A stretch of 64,000 nt of DNA, from contig CBFHYU010000001.1 in NCBI GenBank assembly GCA_965660165.1, positions 124,001 to 188,000 of the forward strand, given 5' to 3'. The notes below the pieces were generated by a model. That model had not been told where the DNA came from, did not search any database, and worked only from the letters and a program-made list of their open reading frames with translations. The position numbers were made by a program, and so were the translations under genes. Position 1 is the stretch's first letter. Each line of letters begins with the position of its first letter. Below are positions 53,279 through 61,591 of this stretch, one piece after another. Source of the DNA: WTJO01 sp965660165. Lineage in GTDB: Bacteria > Pseudomonadota > Alphaproteobacteria > Puniceispirillales > Puniceispirillaceae.

Positions 53279-54100
53279 TTAACGCTGGCATTTGGAACAG
53301 AAAAAACTGCTTCGCCCTGTCTGGGTGATAAGTTTGACAGGCTCAGCGCATACAGCACATGGCTTGTCTGCACGTCCATATACCGATAATTGCTGGACAA
53401 AATATCCAATCTCGCCGCCTGGCTGGACATGATCTCGCAAACTGGTACCGCCAGCTGCAATCGCCTGTCTCAGCACATGCTGAATTGCCTCAACCAGCTT
53501 TGTAGCGCGGCCAATCCCGATAGTATACGCCTTGCGGCGCGGTGAAATACCTGCTTTGAACAATGCCTCACATACGTAAATATTCCCAAGACCCGCAATT
53601 ATCCGCTGATCCATCAAGGCGGATTTAATCGAGGTGTTTTTCTGCTTTAGCCTGTTTGCCAACCAATCACCACTTAAGCTGTTGGATAGAGGCTCAATGC
53701 CAAGATGATGCAATAATTTATGGCTTTCAAGCTGAGATTGGGCTATCAAGTCAATATGGCCGAATCGGCGCGGATCAGAGAATACAAACCACTGGCCTGT
53801 ATCAAGCTGAACCGAAATATGATCATGTTTTGCAAATTCTGGTTGCTGGTCATAAATCCGAATAGCCCCAGACATACCCAAATGAATCAGCAAATATTCC
53901 TCGCCATCCAGCGGTATAAAGATATATTTCGCACGCCTAAAAGCGGTGCCGCATCTTCTGCCTTCCAGCCTTTGTGACAGTCGCTCAGGCAACGGCCAGC
54001 GCAAATCATCCCGCATTTGGCGGACATAGGCAATCTGCCTGCCATCAACAAGCGGCGATAACGCAGCCTTGACTGTTTCAACTTCTGGCAATTCAGGCAT
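53279..54100 (-). CDS. mutM: Formamidopyrimidine-DNA glycosylase
   Basis: A 273-residue bifunctional glycosylase/AP lyase that removes 8-oxoguanine. The N terminus MPELPEVETV carries the catalytic Pro2 and Glu3, the H2TH segment includes DQRIIAGLGNIYVCEALF, and the C-terminal four-Cys zinc finger reads CAVC then CSKC. Length is normal. It is divergent from ubiE across a gap holding an 8-bp inverted repeat. Confidence 0.95.
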   Translation of the reverse strand: MPELPEVETVKAALSPLVDGRQIAYVRQMRDDLRWPLPERLSQRLEGRRCGTAFRRAKYIFIPLDGEEYLLIHLGMSGAIRIYDQQPEFAKHDHISVQLDTGQWFVFSDPRRFGHIDLIAQSQLESHKLLHHLGIEPLSNSLSGDWLANRLKQKNTSIKSALMDQRIIAGLGNIYVCEALFKAGISPRRKAYTIGIGRATKLVEAIQHVLRQAIAAGGTSLRDHVQPGGEIGYFVQQLSVYGRADKPCAVCAEPVKLITQTGRSSFFCSKCQR

Positions 54101-54156
54101 AGCTAGTTTACACTTCTTCCACTAATCGCTGGTTTCAATGTTATCGGGATATATAT

Positions 54157-54181
54157 TAGCCTATGGGCTAGTGATAGGCTA
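54157..54181. repeat. Inverted repeat between mutM and ubiE
   Basis: TAGCCTAT (54157-54164) and ATAGGCTA (54174-54181) with nine bases between. It lies in a divergent promoter gap and could be an operator or a hairpin in the ubiE leader. Confidence 0.35.
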
Positions 54182-54239
54182 TTAGATAGATATGTGATTA
54201 GCGTAAATCAACCACTAGCGAAAAGCAGGGTCAGCAGGC

Positions 54240-55025
54240 ATGAATCAAAACCAGTCCGTCTCACAGCCATCAGACACAGACCAATCAGACCAAATGATTG
54301 ATTTTGGGTATCGCCAAGTGCCACGTGAAGATAAGCAGGCATTGGTAGCTGGTGTGTTTTCATCAGTTGCGCCCTCTTATGACCTGATGAATGATCTGAT
54401 GAGCGCAGGCATCCATAGATTATGGAAAGATGCGCTGATGGACTGGATGGCTCCTCGCCCTCACCAAACGCTGGTTGATTTGGCAGGTGGCACGGGCGAT
54501 ATTGCCTTGCGGTTTCTAAGGCGTGGCGGCGGGTCTGCCCATATTATTGATATCAATCCAGATATGCTGGCGGCAGGAAAAAAACGCAAAGCTCTAATGC
54601 CATTTGCAGACCAGCTTCAATGGACAGTCGCTTCAGCAGAATCACTTCCCCTTGAAGATAATTCGGCAGACAGAGTCACCATCGCCTTTGGTTTGCGCAA
54701 TGTGACAGACAGGATGGCGGCGTTGAAACAGGCCTATAGAATTTTGAAGCCTGGTGGGCGATTTTGCTGTCTTGAATTTTCCCATATTAGCCAGCCTCAG
54801 CTTTCTGCGATATATGATATCTGGTCATTTAAGGCGATGCCGCGCATTGGCAGGCTGGTAGCAGGTGATGAAGATGCCTATCGCTATCTTGCTGAATCAA
54901 TCCGCCAATTCCCTGACCAAAATAGGCTGATGGCGATGATGGCAGAGGCAGGCTTTGCACAGATTCGGTATCGCAATCTTAGTCAGGGTATTGCGGCTAT
55001 TCATTCAGGATGGAAGCTGGATTGA
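54240..55025 (+). CDS. ubiE: Ubiquinone/menaquinone C-methyltransferase UbiE
   Basis: A 261-residue SAM-dependent methyltransferase. Seen are VFSSVAPSYDLMNDLMSAGIHRLWK, motif I in LVDLAGGTGDIALRFL, and FGLRNVTDRMAALKQAYRILKPGG. It methylates the demethylated quinol ring. The stop codon shares a base with the ATG of ubiB (TGATG), and the operon continues through coaBC. The N-terminal about 20 residues are polar and unconserved, so a later start is possible. Confidence 0.93.
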   Translation: MNQNQSVSQPSDTDQSDQMIDFGYRQVPREDKQALVAGVFSSVAPSYDLMNDLMSAGIHRLWKDALMDWMAPRPHQTLVDLAGGTGDIALRFLRRGGGSAHIIDINPDMLAAGKKRKALMPFADQLQWTVASAESLPLEDNSADRVTIAFGLRNVTDRMAALKQAYRILKPGGRFCCLEFSHISQPQLSAIYDIWSFKAMPRIGRLVAGDEDAYRYLAESIRQFPDQNRLMAMMAEAGFAQIRYRNLSQGIAAIHSGWKLD

Positions 55026-56539
55026 TGGGCTGGTTGATGCTGTTATGGCGATTGCCACGCACAGGATATATTTTAGGGCGCGCTGGTATTCTGGCAGAGC
55101 TTGCCAGAACAGGATTGCTACCTAGCTGGGTGGCTAGATTATTTTTAGCTATCAATTTTGCGATTGCCAGCAAGCGATCTCGCACCAATCGTGGCGAGGC
55201 GCTGTGCTTGGCATTACAACAGCTAGGGCCTGGATTTGTAAAATTTGGACAGGCGCTTGCAACACGGGCTGATCTAATCGGTCCAGAAATGGCAAAGGCG
55301 CTGATAAATCTACAAGATAACATGCCTGCCTTTCCAGCCAGATATGCCCATAAGATTATTGAGGCAAATACTGGCCAGCCATTAGATGCGCTATTTACGT
55401 CATTCGAAGATACCCCCGTAGCCGCTGCCTCAATCGCGCAAGTGCACAAAGCGATTATGCCAGATGGCCAAGCAGTTGCGGTAAAAATCCTGCGCCCTAA
55501 TATTCATAGAAATATGCGTCAGGATATTACGTTTTTCCGAAGCATGGCACGGCTGGCTGAAGCGATAGCCCCTGCCTTTCGCAGATTAAGGCTGATCAAG
55601 GCAGTTGACCAGTTTGCCCAAATCTCTGAGATGGAACTTGATTTGCGCTTTGAGGCCGCCGCCGCAGGCAGGCTGGCTGAACAGCTAGCCAATGATGAAG
55701 GCATAAGAATCCCCGCTATCAATCTTGAGCTAAGCCATCATGATATGCTGGTAATAGAATGGATTGACGGGGTGCGTATTGACGATGTTGAAGCGCTTAT
55801 GTCAGCAGGGCATGATATTGATTCTATCACCGAAATTGCAGCTACCAGCTTTTTTAATCAGGTGTTCAGAGATGGCTATTTTCATGGTGATATGCATCCA
55901 GGTAATATTTTTGTGACCAAAGATGGAACCTTAGTGCCGATAGATTTCGGAATTATGGGTCATTTGCAATTTAAGGACAGGCTGTTTCTGGCACGGCTAT
56001 TAAAAGCGCTTCTTGAGCGTGATTATGACAAGGTTGCCACATTACATGCAGATGCGGGCATGTTGCCCGACACTATTGATATTGCCCTATTTTCCCAGCA
56101 TCTAAGGGCGCTTGCAGACCCTGTGCTTGGCAAATCTCTTGGGGATATTTCACTTGGAATGGTGCTTGGACAGATATTGCAAATCTCGTCACGCTTTCAC
56201 ATTGAGGTTCAGCCCCAATTTAATTTGCTACAAAAAACTATGATCATGGCAGAAGGTGTTGCTAGAACACTAAACCCGCATGCAGATATGTGGCATCTGT
56301 CAGAACCGCTTGCCACAAAATGGCTCGCCTCAGAAGCAGGGCTGGCAAAACAGGCAGAATTTATCTCTGAAGAAATTCTCGCCGCTATCAAAAAACTGCC
56401 TGATATTATTGATAAACTTGCCTCAGAAGACAAAACCACCCCTATCCGTAAACCAACTAACTGGAACGCCTTTATCGCAGGCATCACAATAGGCATAGGC
56501 TTGGCAGGCGGCATTGCATTTTTAACCATTCTACTGTAA
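55025..56539 (+). CDS. ubiB: UbiB-family ubiquinone biosynthesis ATPase
   Basis: A 504-residue atypical kinase-like protein needed for coenzyme Q biosynthesis. Seen are the KxGQ motif in VKFGQALATRADLIG, AAASIAQVHKA, the kinase motif HGDMHPGNIFV and IDFGIMGHL, and C-terminal membrane helices (IAGITIGIGLAGGIAFLTILL). I use the ATG overlapping the ubiE stop. An upstream ATG at 55010 would add five residues. Confidence 0.92.
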   Translation: MGWLMLLWRLPRTGYILGRAGILAELARTGLLPSWVARLFLAINFAIASKRSRTNRGEALCLALQQLGPGFVKFGQALATRADLIGPEMAKALINLQDNMPAFPARYAHKIIEANTGQPLDALFTSFEDTPVAAASIAQVHKAIMPDGQAVAVKILRPNIHRNMRQDITFFRSMARLAEAIAPAFRRLRLIKAVDQFAQISEMELDLRFEAAAAGRLAEQLANDEGIRIPAINLELSHHDMLVIEWIDGVRIDDVEALMSAGHDIDSITEIAATSFFNQVFRDGYFHGDMHPGNIFVTKDGTLVPIDFGIMGHLQFKDRLFLARLLKALLERDYDKVATLHADAGMLPDTIDIALFSQHLRALADPVLGKSLGDISLGMVLGQILQISSRFHIEVQPQFNLLQKTMIMAEGVARTLNPHADMWHLSEPLATKWLASEAGLAKQAEFISEEILAAIKKLPDIIDKLASEDKTTPIRKPTNWNAFIAGITIGIGLAGGIAFLTILL

Positions 56540-56541
56540 TT

Positions 56542-56569
56542 TTGTGAATAATTCACAATGTTGTGAAGA
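56542..56569. promoter_or_regulatory. 17-bp perfect palindrome plus third half-site upstream of coaBC
   Basis: TTGTGAATAATTCACAA (56542-56558) is a perfect palindrome with a single central base, and a third half-site TTGTGAA follows at 56561-56567. The set lies 25-50 nt before the coaBC start. Palindrome and spacing look like a repressor operator. The left arm also reads as a DnaA-box match (TGTGAATAA), but that is less likely to be its role. Confidence 0.5.
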
Positions 56570-56591
56570 TACGCTTGGGGAACAGTAAATC

Positions 56592-58031
56592 ATGTCTGAT
56601 TTTACCCATTTATTTGATGATATAATTGACAGGCTTGGCGGCCGAGATGCGCTTGCCTCTTTGCTTGATGTGGGCATGCCTGCTCTATCAAATTATCGAA
56701 AGCGTGGTCAGTTTCCTGCCAGCAAACAGCCAGCCATTGACACAGCTCTTGCTGCAAAAGGCTGGCAGATAGACCCGTTGCGTGGTGTGCTTGTGCCGCT
56801 AACAGGGGGCAGAAAACAGATTTTGATGATCATCACAGGCGGGATTGCGGCATATAAGGCGCTTGAGGTAGCGCGGCGGCTTATGGATAGAGGCTATCAG
56901 CTTAGGGTAGTGATGACAAAAGGGGCTGAGGCATTTATCACACCGCTTTCGGCAGCAGCGCTGACAGGCGAGCAGGTGTATACAGAGCTATTTTCACTAA
57001 CAGATGAAGCTGAAATGGGGCATATCAGACTAGCCCGTGAGGCTGATTTGGTGCTGATTGTGCCTGCCACGGCTCATTTTATTGCCAAGCTGGCACATGG
57101 TATGGCAGATGACCTTGCCTCGACCATCTGTCTTGCGACTACCGCGCCAATTATGCTGGCGCCTGCGATGAATCCTGCAATGTGGGCACATCCTGCAACA
57201 CAGCAAAATCTGTCTGTTCTTGCTAGCTATACACATCATATTATTACCCCAACCATTGGCGATACGGCCTGCGGCGAGATAGGTACTGGCAGGCTGGCAG
57301 AGCCGATGGATATAGTGGCAGAAGCAGATGCTTTGTTGCGTGATTCGCATTCTTTGAAGGGGCAGGCTGTGCTAGTCACCTCTGGCCCTACCTTTGAGCC
57401 TATAGATCCTGTGCGGTTTCTAGGGAATAGATCAAGCGGCAAGCAGGGTCATGCTATCGCTACAGAACTGGCGGCGAGAGGCGCAAATGTGACGCTGGTT
57501 ACAGGCCCTGTTAGCCTGCCTGATCCAGCAGGCGTCACCACCATTCATGTGCAAACAGCAGCGCAAATGTATCAGGCATCTATGGCTGTTTTGCCGTGTG
57601 ATATTGCTATTTGTGCGGCGGCAGTTGCTGACTGGCGGATTAAGAACCCTCTGCCCCATAAAACCAAGAAACCCACCCATAATAAGGGGGCGGCATCTCC
57701 TCATTTTGAGCTTGTCGAAAATCCAGACATATTGAAATCTATCAGCCTGTCAGAAAAGCGGCCTAAGCTGGTGATTGGCTTTGCCGCAGAAACTGATAAT
57801 GTGCTGGCACATGCGCGCGAGAAACGGCTTCGCAAACATTGTGACTGGATAATCGCCAATGATGTTGGCGGCACAGGCGATCAGGCTATTTTCGGGGCAG
57901 ATGACACGGAAACTATAGTGATCACGGCTGAGGGCGAGTATCAATGGCCTCGTGCGTCTAAAAAATGGGTAGCACAAAAAATTGCGGATCAGATTTCAGA
58001 TACGCTCAACAAGCCAAATCAAAGAGGATAA
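56592..58031 (+). CDS. coaBC: CoaBC with an N-terminal helix-turn-helix extension
   Basis: A 479-residue bifunctional coenzyme A enzyme: phosphopantothenoylcysteine decarboxylase (CoaC) then phosphopantothenate-cysteine ligase (CoaB). CoaC starts near residue 74 (QILMIITGGIAAYKALEVARR) and includes APAMNPAMW and the active-site Cys in DTACGEIGTGRLAEP. CoaB includes VTSGPTFEPIDPVRFLGNRSSG and AAVADWR. The first about 60 residues (LFDDIIDRLGGRDALASLLDVG then ALSNYRKRGQFPASKQ) form a Cro/YdaS-like helix-turn-helix not present in standard CoaBC. The only in-frame ATG near the usual start is inside the first strand, so the extension is probably real. A 17-bp palindrome lies upstream. Confidence 0.88.
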   Translation: MSDFTHLFDDIIDRLGGRDALASLLDVGMPALSNYRKRGQFPASKQPAIDTALAAKGWQIDPLRGVLVPLTGGRKQILMIITGGIAAYKALEVARRLMDRGYQLRVVMTKGAEAFITPLSAAALTGEQVYTELFSLTDEAEMGHIRLAREADLVLIVPATAHFIAKLAHGMADDLASTICLATTAPIMLAPAMNPAMWAHPATQQNLSVLASYTHHIITPTIGDTACGEIGTGRLAEPMDIVAEADALLRDSHSLKGQAVLVTSGPTFEPIDPVRFLGNRSSGKQGHAIATELAARGANVTLVTGPVSLPDPAGVTTIHVQTAAQMYQASMAVLPCDIAICAAAVADWRIKNPLPHKTKKPTHNKGAASPHFELVENPDILKSISLSEKRPKLVIGFAAETDNVLAHAREKRLRKHCDWIIANDVGGTGDQAIFGADDTETIVITAEGEYQWPRASKKWVAQKIADQISDTLNKPNQRG

Positions 58032-58036
58032 TATCC

Positions 58037-58501
58037 ATGTCAATAAATCAGGTCTTTGTAATGCGCGCAGAAGGGGCAGAGGATATCGCGCTGCCTGCCT
58101 ATGCCTCAGCAGGGGCGGCGGGCGCAGATTTACATGCCGCCCTATCCGCCCCCATAACCATTCAGCCACAGCATAAAGCGCTTGTGCCAACAGGCATTCA
58201 TATTGCTTTGCCCAACAATATGGAGGCTCAGATCAGACCGCGTTCAGGGCTGGCCATAAAATACGGGCTAACAGTTATCAATGCCCCTGGCACCATTGAT
58301 GCAGATTATCGGGGAGAAATTATGGTAGGCTTAATCAATCTAGGTTTTGAGCCAGTTGAGATTAGTCGTGGCATGCGGATAGCCCAAATGATTATCGCCC
58401 CTGTTATACGGGCTGAATTTAGTGTAACAGACAGCCTTGACACCACTCAAAGGGGCGCAGGCGGATTTGGCTCAACAGGCACAGCCGCTATGAAAGATTA
58501 G
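58037..58501 (+). CDS. dut: Deoxyuridine 5'-triphosphate nucleotidohydrolase
   Basis: A 154-residue trimeric dUTPase. Motif 1 is AGAAGADLHA, motif 2 is RPRSGLA, motif 3 is NAPGTIDADYRGEI, motif 4 is RGMRIAQMII and motif 5 is RGAGGFGSTG. The ATG at 58037 has AGAGGA about eight nt upstream. The frame opens further upstream, but inside coaBC. It lies 5 nt after coaBC, in the same operon. It lowers dUTP and feeds dTMP synthesis. Confidence 0.95.
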   Translation: MSINQVFVMRAEGAEDIALPAYASAGAAGADLHAALSAPITIQPQHKALVPTGIHIALPNNMEAQIRPRSGLAIKYGLTVINAPGTIDADYRGEIMVGLINLGFEPVEISRGMRIAQMIIAPVIRAEFSVTDSLDTTQRGAGGFGSTGTAAMKD

Positions 58502-58508
58502 GCTAGCT

Positions 58509-59273
58509 ATGCTGGAAGATAACCATATAGAACGATATGCCAGACAGCTTGTAATGGCAGAAATAGGCGAAGAGGGTCAGGAAAAACTGCTTGCTGCCCA
58601 TATTTTGGTTATTGGTGCAGGCGGGCTAGGCGCTGCGGTGATTTCTGCTTTGGCAGGAGCTGGCATCGGGCATCTTGGCCTGATAGATGGTGATACTGTT
58701 GATCTCAGCAATCTAAATCGCCAATTTATTCATAACACTGACACTATAGGTCAGGCCAAAACCCTATCTGCGGCAGGGTTTGTTACGGCACTTAACCCTG
58801 ATGTTTATCTGGCGATACATGACGGGCAGTTTGACTGTCAAAATGGTGGCAGGCTGATTTCAGACTATGATCTTGTAATAGATTGTACAGATAGCCCATC
58901 AAGCCGATATCTTATCAATCAGCTTTGCCTAACCCATCATAAACCGCTAATTTTTGGCGGCGCGGTAAGAACAGACGGCCAAGCAACCGTGATTTTGCCA
59001 GATGACGCAACATGCCCTTGTTTACAATGTATTTTTCCGCTGTCTGAGGTGGATTATGATCAAGCGCCATCTTGCGCCCAAACAGGTATTTTAGGCACAA
59101 CCACCATGATGGTCGGCGCTATTCAGGCACAAGAAGCGATCAAATATATTACTGGCTTTGGCGAATTGCTAGCAGGCAGGCTATGGATGTATGACGGCAT
59201 GTCATCAGAAGTGATGATGATCACCACTAGCCGAGATACACAATGCCCTATATGCACTGAAGCAGGCAGATAG
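58509..59273 (+). CDS. HesA/MoeB/ThiF-family adenylyltransferase
   Basis: A 254-residue E1-like enzyme that adenylates the C terminus of a ubiquitin-like sulfur carrier. Seen are YARQLVMAEIGEEGQEKL, the nucleotide site VIGAGGLGAAVISALAGAG, NLNRQF, and the zinc cysteine pairs CPCLQC and CPIC. It lacks the rhodanese domain of larger MoeZ-type proteins. MoeB (molybdopterin synthase activation) is the most likely role. ThiF is possible. It is 7 nt after dut, an order common in this class. Confidence 0.83.
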   Translation: MLEDNHIERYARQLVMAEIGEEGQEKLLAAHILVIGAGGLGAAVISALAGAGIGHLGLIDGDTVDLSNLNRQFIHNTDTIGQAKTLSAAGFVTALNPDVYLAIHDGQFDCQNGGRLISDYDLVIDCTDSPSSRYLINQLCLTHHKPLIFGGAVRTDGQATVILPDDATCPCLQCIFPLSEVDYDQAPSCAQTGILGTTTMMVGAIQAQEAIKYITGFGELLAGRLWMYDGMSSEVMMITTSRDTQCPICTEAGR

Positions 59274-59279
59274 CCCCGC

Positions 59280-60257
59280 CTATAGCATCGCAGGCACGAC
59301 CCTATCAGGGGGCGTATGCCCATCTAAGAATGTCTGAATATTGATAATCACCTTATCACCCATAGCATGTCTGCCTTCGATTGTAGCAGAGCCTATATGA
59401 GGCAATAGCACGACATTTTCGAGCTTACGTAATGCGGCTGGAATTTCAGGCTCATCTTCATATACATCCAGCCCTGCACCAGCCAATAAGCCGCCTTCAA
59501 GCATTTCAGTAAGGGCTGTCTGATCAACAATGCCGCCACGTGATGTATTTACCAAATAGGCTTGGGCAGGCAATAATGCCAGCATCTCGCGGGATAACAA
59601 CCCTTTGGTCGCATGGGTGTAGGGGCAATTCACAGACACAATATCCATCCGCCTTAGCATTTGTGACAAATCATCCCAATAGGTGGCTTCAAGCTCTGTC
59701 TCAATAGCGCTAAGAACAGGGTTACGGTTGTGATAATGAATAGACATCCCAAAGCCGCGCGCGCGACGGGCTACGGCCTGACCTATTTGCCCCATCCCCA
59801 CAATGCCAAGCCGCTTGCCATTTATCCTGTGACCAAGCATGCCTGTTGGCGACCAGCCAGACCAGTTGCCAGATTTTGCCAGCCTGTCACCTTCTGCCAG
59901 ACGGCGAGGTACAGATAAAATCAAGGCCATTGTTACATCTGCAGTATCTTCAGATAACACTCCTGGCGTGTTGGTAACCGTTATGCCCTTATGTTTAGCG
60001 GCAACAAGGTTGATATGGTCAACCCCTGCCCCGAATGAGGCAATCAATTTTAATTGCGGGCCTGCAAGCTCAATAAGCTCTGCATCAATTTTGTCTGTTA
60101 CGGTAGGCACAAGCACATCTGCACGCCGCATCGCATCTATCAGCTGATCTCTATTAAAGGGTGTGTCAGTATCATTAAGCTCAGCATCAAACAGCTCTCT
60201 CATGCGAGTTTCAGAAGATTCTGGCAATTTTCGGCTGAGAATAATTTTAGGCTTCAT
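59280..60257 (-). CDS. D-2-hydroxyacid dehydrogenase (glyoxylate reductase/glycerate dehydrogenase-like)
   Basis: A 325-residue enzyme with the cofactor motif LGIVGMGQIGQAVARRARGFG, Arg in VNTSRGGIVDQTAL, Glu in DVYEDEPEIP and His in LLPHIGSATIEGR. ASFGAGVDHINL precedes the hinge. It belongs to the GyaR/GRHPR group, which reduces glyoxylate or hydroxypyruvate. AGGA lies five nt before its ATG. It converges with the ThiF gene. Its neighbour on the other side is an SH3 protein, a pairing I recall from other alphaproteobacteria. Confidence 0.88.
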   Translation of the reverse strand: MKPKIILSRKLPESSETRMRELFDAELNDTDTPFNRDQLIDAMRRADVLVPTVTDKIDAELIELAGPQLKLIASFGAGVDHINLVAAKHKGITVTNTPGVLSEDTADVTMALILSVPRRLAEGDRLAKSGNWSGWSPTGMLGHRINGKRLGIVGMGQIGQAVARRARGFGMSIHYHNRNPVLSAIETELEATYWDDLSQMLRRMDIVSVNCPYTHATKGLLSREMLALLPAQAYLVNTSRGGIVDQTALTEMLEGGLLAGAGLDVYEDEPEIPAALRKLENVVLLPHIGSATIEGRHAMGDKVIINIQTFLDGHTPPDRVVPAML

Positions 60258-60414
60258 GGCTATCCTGCCTTGTTCTGAATGTTAACAACGCCCCAATAGC
60301 TGATATGTGGTAGCAAAAGCGTCTGTAAAAAATTAGGGTTGGTGTAAGAGATAATCAACCTGAATTTGACTATACCTTTTTTTGAAAAAAAACGATATGC
60401 TCTGATGCACAATA

Positions 60415-60423
60415 TTATCCACA
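60415..60423 (+). promoter_or_regulatory. Perfect DnaA box
   Basis: TTATCCACA matches the DnaA consensus exactly. It lies in the divergent gap between the 2-hydroxyacid dehydrogenase and SH3 protein genes, beside a T7-G-A8 tract (60377-60392). A single box does not make an origin, and it may be regulatory. Confidence 0.45.
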
Positions 60424-60462
60424 GCCCTACCCGTGATAACCATGTTCGGAATTTATGCCACT

Positions 60463-60987
60463 ATGATCCCCTCTGCTATTAAGACACTTATCTATAGCCT
60501 TATCTGCGCGCTAGCTATTGGTGCAGGGCTGGCATATTCGCAAACACTAGATAAAAAAACCGTAATCAAAGGCTCTGGGCTTGAGGTGCCACGCTTTGTG
60601 ACCTTAAAATCAAATAAGGTGAATATGCGTGTGGGGCCTGGCTCTGATTATCCGATAGAATGGGTATATTTACGCAAAAACCTGCCGGTAAAAGTTGTAT
60701 CAGAATTTGATGTATGGAGAAAAATTGTTGATCATGAAGGGGTTACAGGTTGGGTGCATTCCCAGCTAGTCTCATCAAAAAGATATGCTGTGATTACTGC
60801 GCCTGTTGCAAGATTGCGCAAAACATCAAATGCGGATGCAGAAGTATCTGCTATTGTGGAAGAAAATGTCATTATGGAGCTTCAATTTTGTGAGCAAGAT
60901 TGGTGCAGGCTTTATCATGAACAGGGCGCAGGCTGGGCAAATCGTGCTGATTTTTGGGGTCTTCTTGAGAATGAAAAATTGCGCTAA
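60463..60987 (+). CDS. Exported protein with two bacterial SH3-like domains
   Basis: A 174-residue protein with a signal peptide (TLIYSLICALAIGAGLAYS) and two SH3_4-type segments. The first has RFVTLKSNKVNMRVGPGSDYPIEWVY, and the second has YAVITAPVARLRKTSNADAEVSA followed by WCRLYHEQGAGW. Such domains bind peptidoglycan or wall ligands, so it is probably periplasmic. I use the ATG at 60463. Upstream GTG/ATG codons at 60433 and 60442 lack ribosome-binding sites. Confidence 0.8.
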   Translation: MIPSAIKTLIYSLICALAIGAGLAYSQTLDKKTVIKGSGLEVPRFVTLKSNKVNMRVGPGSDYPIEWVYLRKNLPVKVVSEFDVWRKIVDHEGVTGWVHSQLVSSKRYAVITAPVARLRKTSNADAEVSAIVEENVIMELQFCEQDWCRLYHEQGAGWANRADFWGLLENEKLR

Positions 60988-61069
60988 CGCCATAAATGGT
61001 TCAGTCTAGTAGCCATAATATAAAAACTGGTTAACCCCAAAATAGATTATTTTACGTCAGGAAAGTTAT

Positions 61070-61591
61070 ATGTCACTTACAGATCAGAATTCATTTAGTT
61101 ATGACGAGCTTATTAGCTGTGCCAAAGGTGAGTTATTCGGACCTGGCAATCCTCAGCTTCCGCTTCCACCAATGCTGATGACAGACCGCATCACCTCTAT
61201 CACTGAAGATGGGGGCGCCTATGATAAAGGCTATATCGAAGCAGAATTGGATATTCACCCTGATTTATGGTTTTTCCCATGTCATTTTGATGGCGATCCT
61301 GTAATGCCAGGCTGTTTGGGCATGGACGGGCTATGGCAGCTGGTTGGATTTTCGCTAGGATGGCGCGGCGGATTAGGGCGTGGACGCGCATTATCTGTTG
61401 GTGAGGTAAAATTCACTGGTCAAATCCTGCCAACTGCCAAGCGTGTTACGTTTCAGATAGATATTAAACGGGTGCTGATGCGTAGGCTGGTTATGGGCAT
61501 TGCTGATGGGCGTGTATTATGTGATGGCGAGACGGTATTTGAAGCCTCTGACATCAGAGTTGGATTATTTGGTGCTGAAGGGGATAAATAG
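61070..61591 (+). CDS. fabA: 3-hydroxydecanoyl-ACP dehydratase/isomerase
   Basis: A 173-residue FabA. The active-site histidine and aspartate are in FFPCHFDGDPVMPGCLGMDGLWQL, and PPMLMTDRITSI is the usual N-terminal segment. It dehydrates 3-hydroxydecanoyl-ACP and isomerises it to the cis-3 product, the branch point to unsaturated fatty acids. AGGAAAG precedes the ATG. Its stop abuts the fabB ATG, making fabA-fabB-fabI one operon. Confidence 0.96.
   Translation: MSLTDQNSFSYDELISCAKGELFGPGNPQLPLPPMLMTDRITSITEDGGAYDKGYIEAELDIHPDLWFFPCHFDGDPVMPGCLGMDGLWQLVGFSLGWRGGLGRGRALSVGEVKFTGQILPTAKRVTFQIDIKRVLMRRLVMGIADGRVLCDGETVFEASDIRVGLFGAEGDK

Noticed and set aside
53188..53460. 90-codon open frame antisense of the mutM-rpsT gap
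   Set aside because: It overlaps mutM in another frame and contains the rpsT promoter. No protein character.
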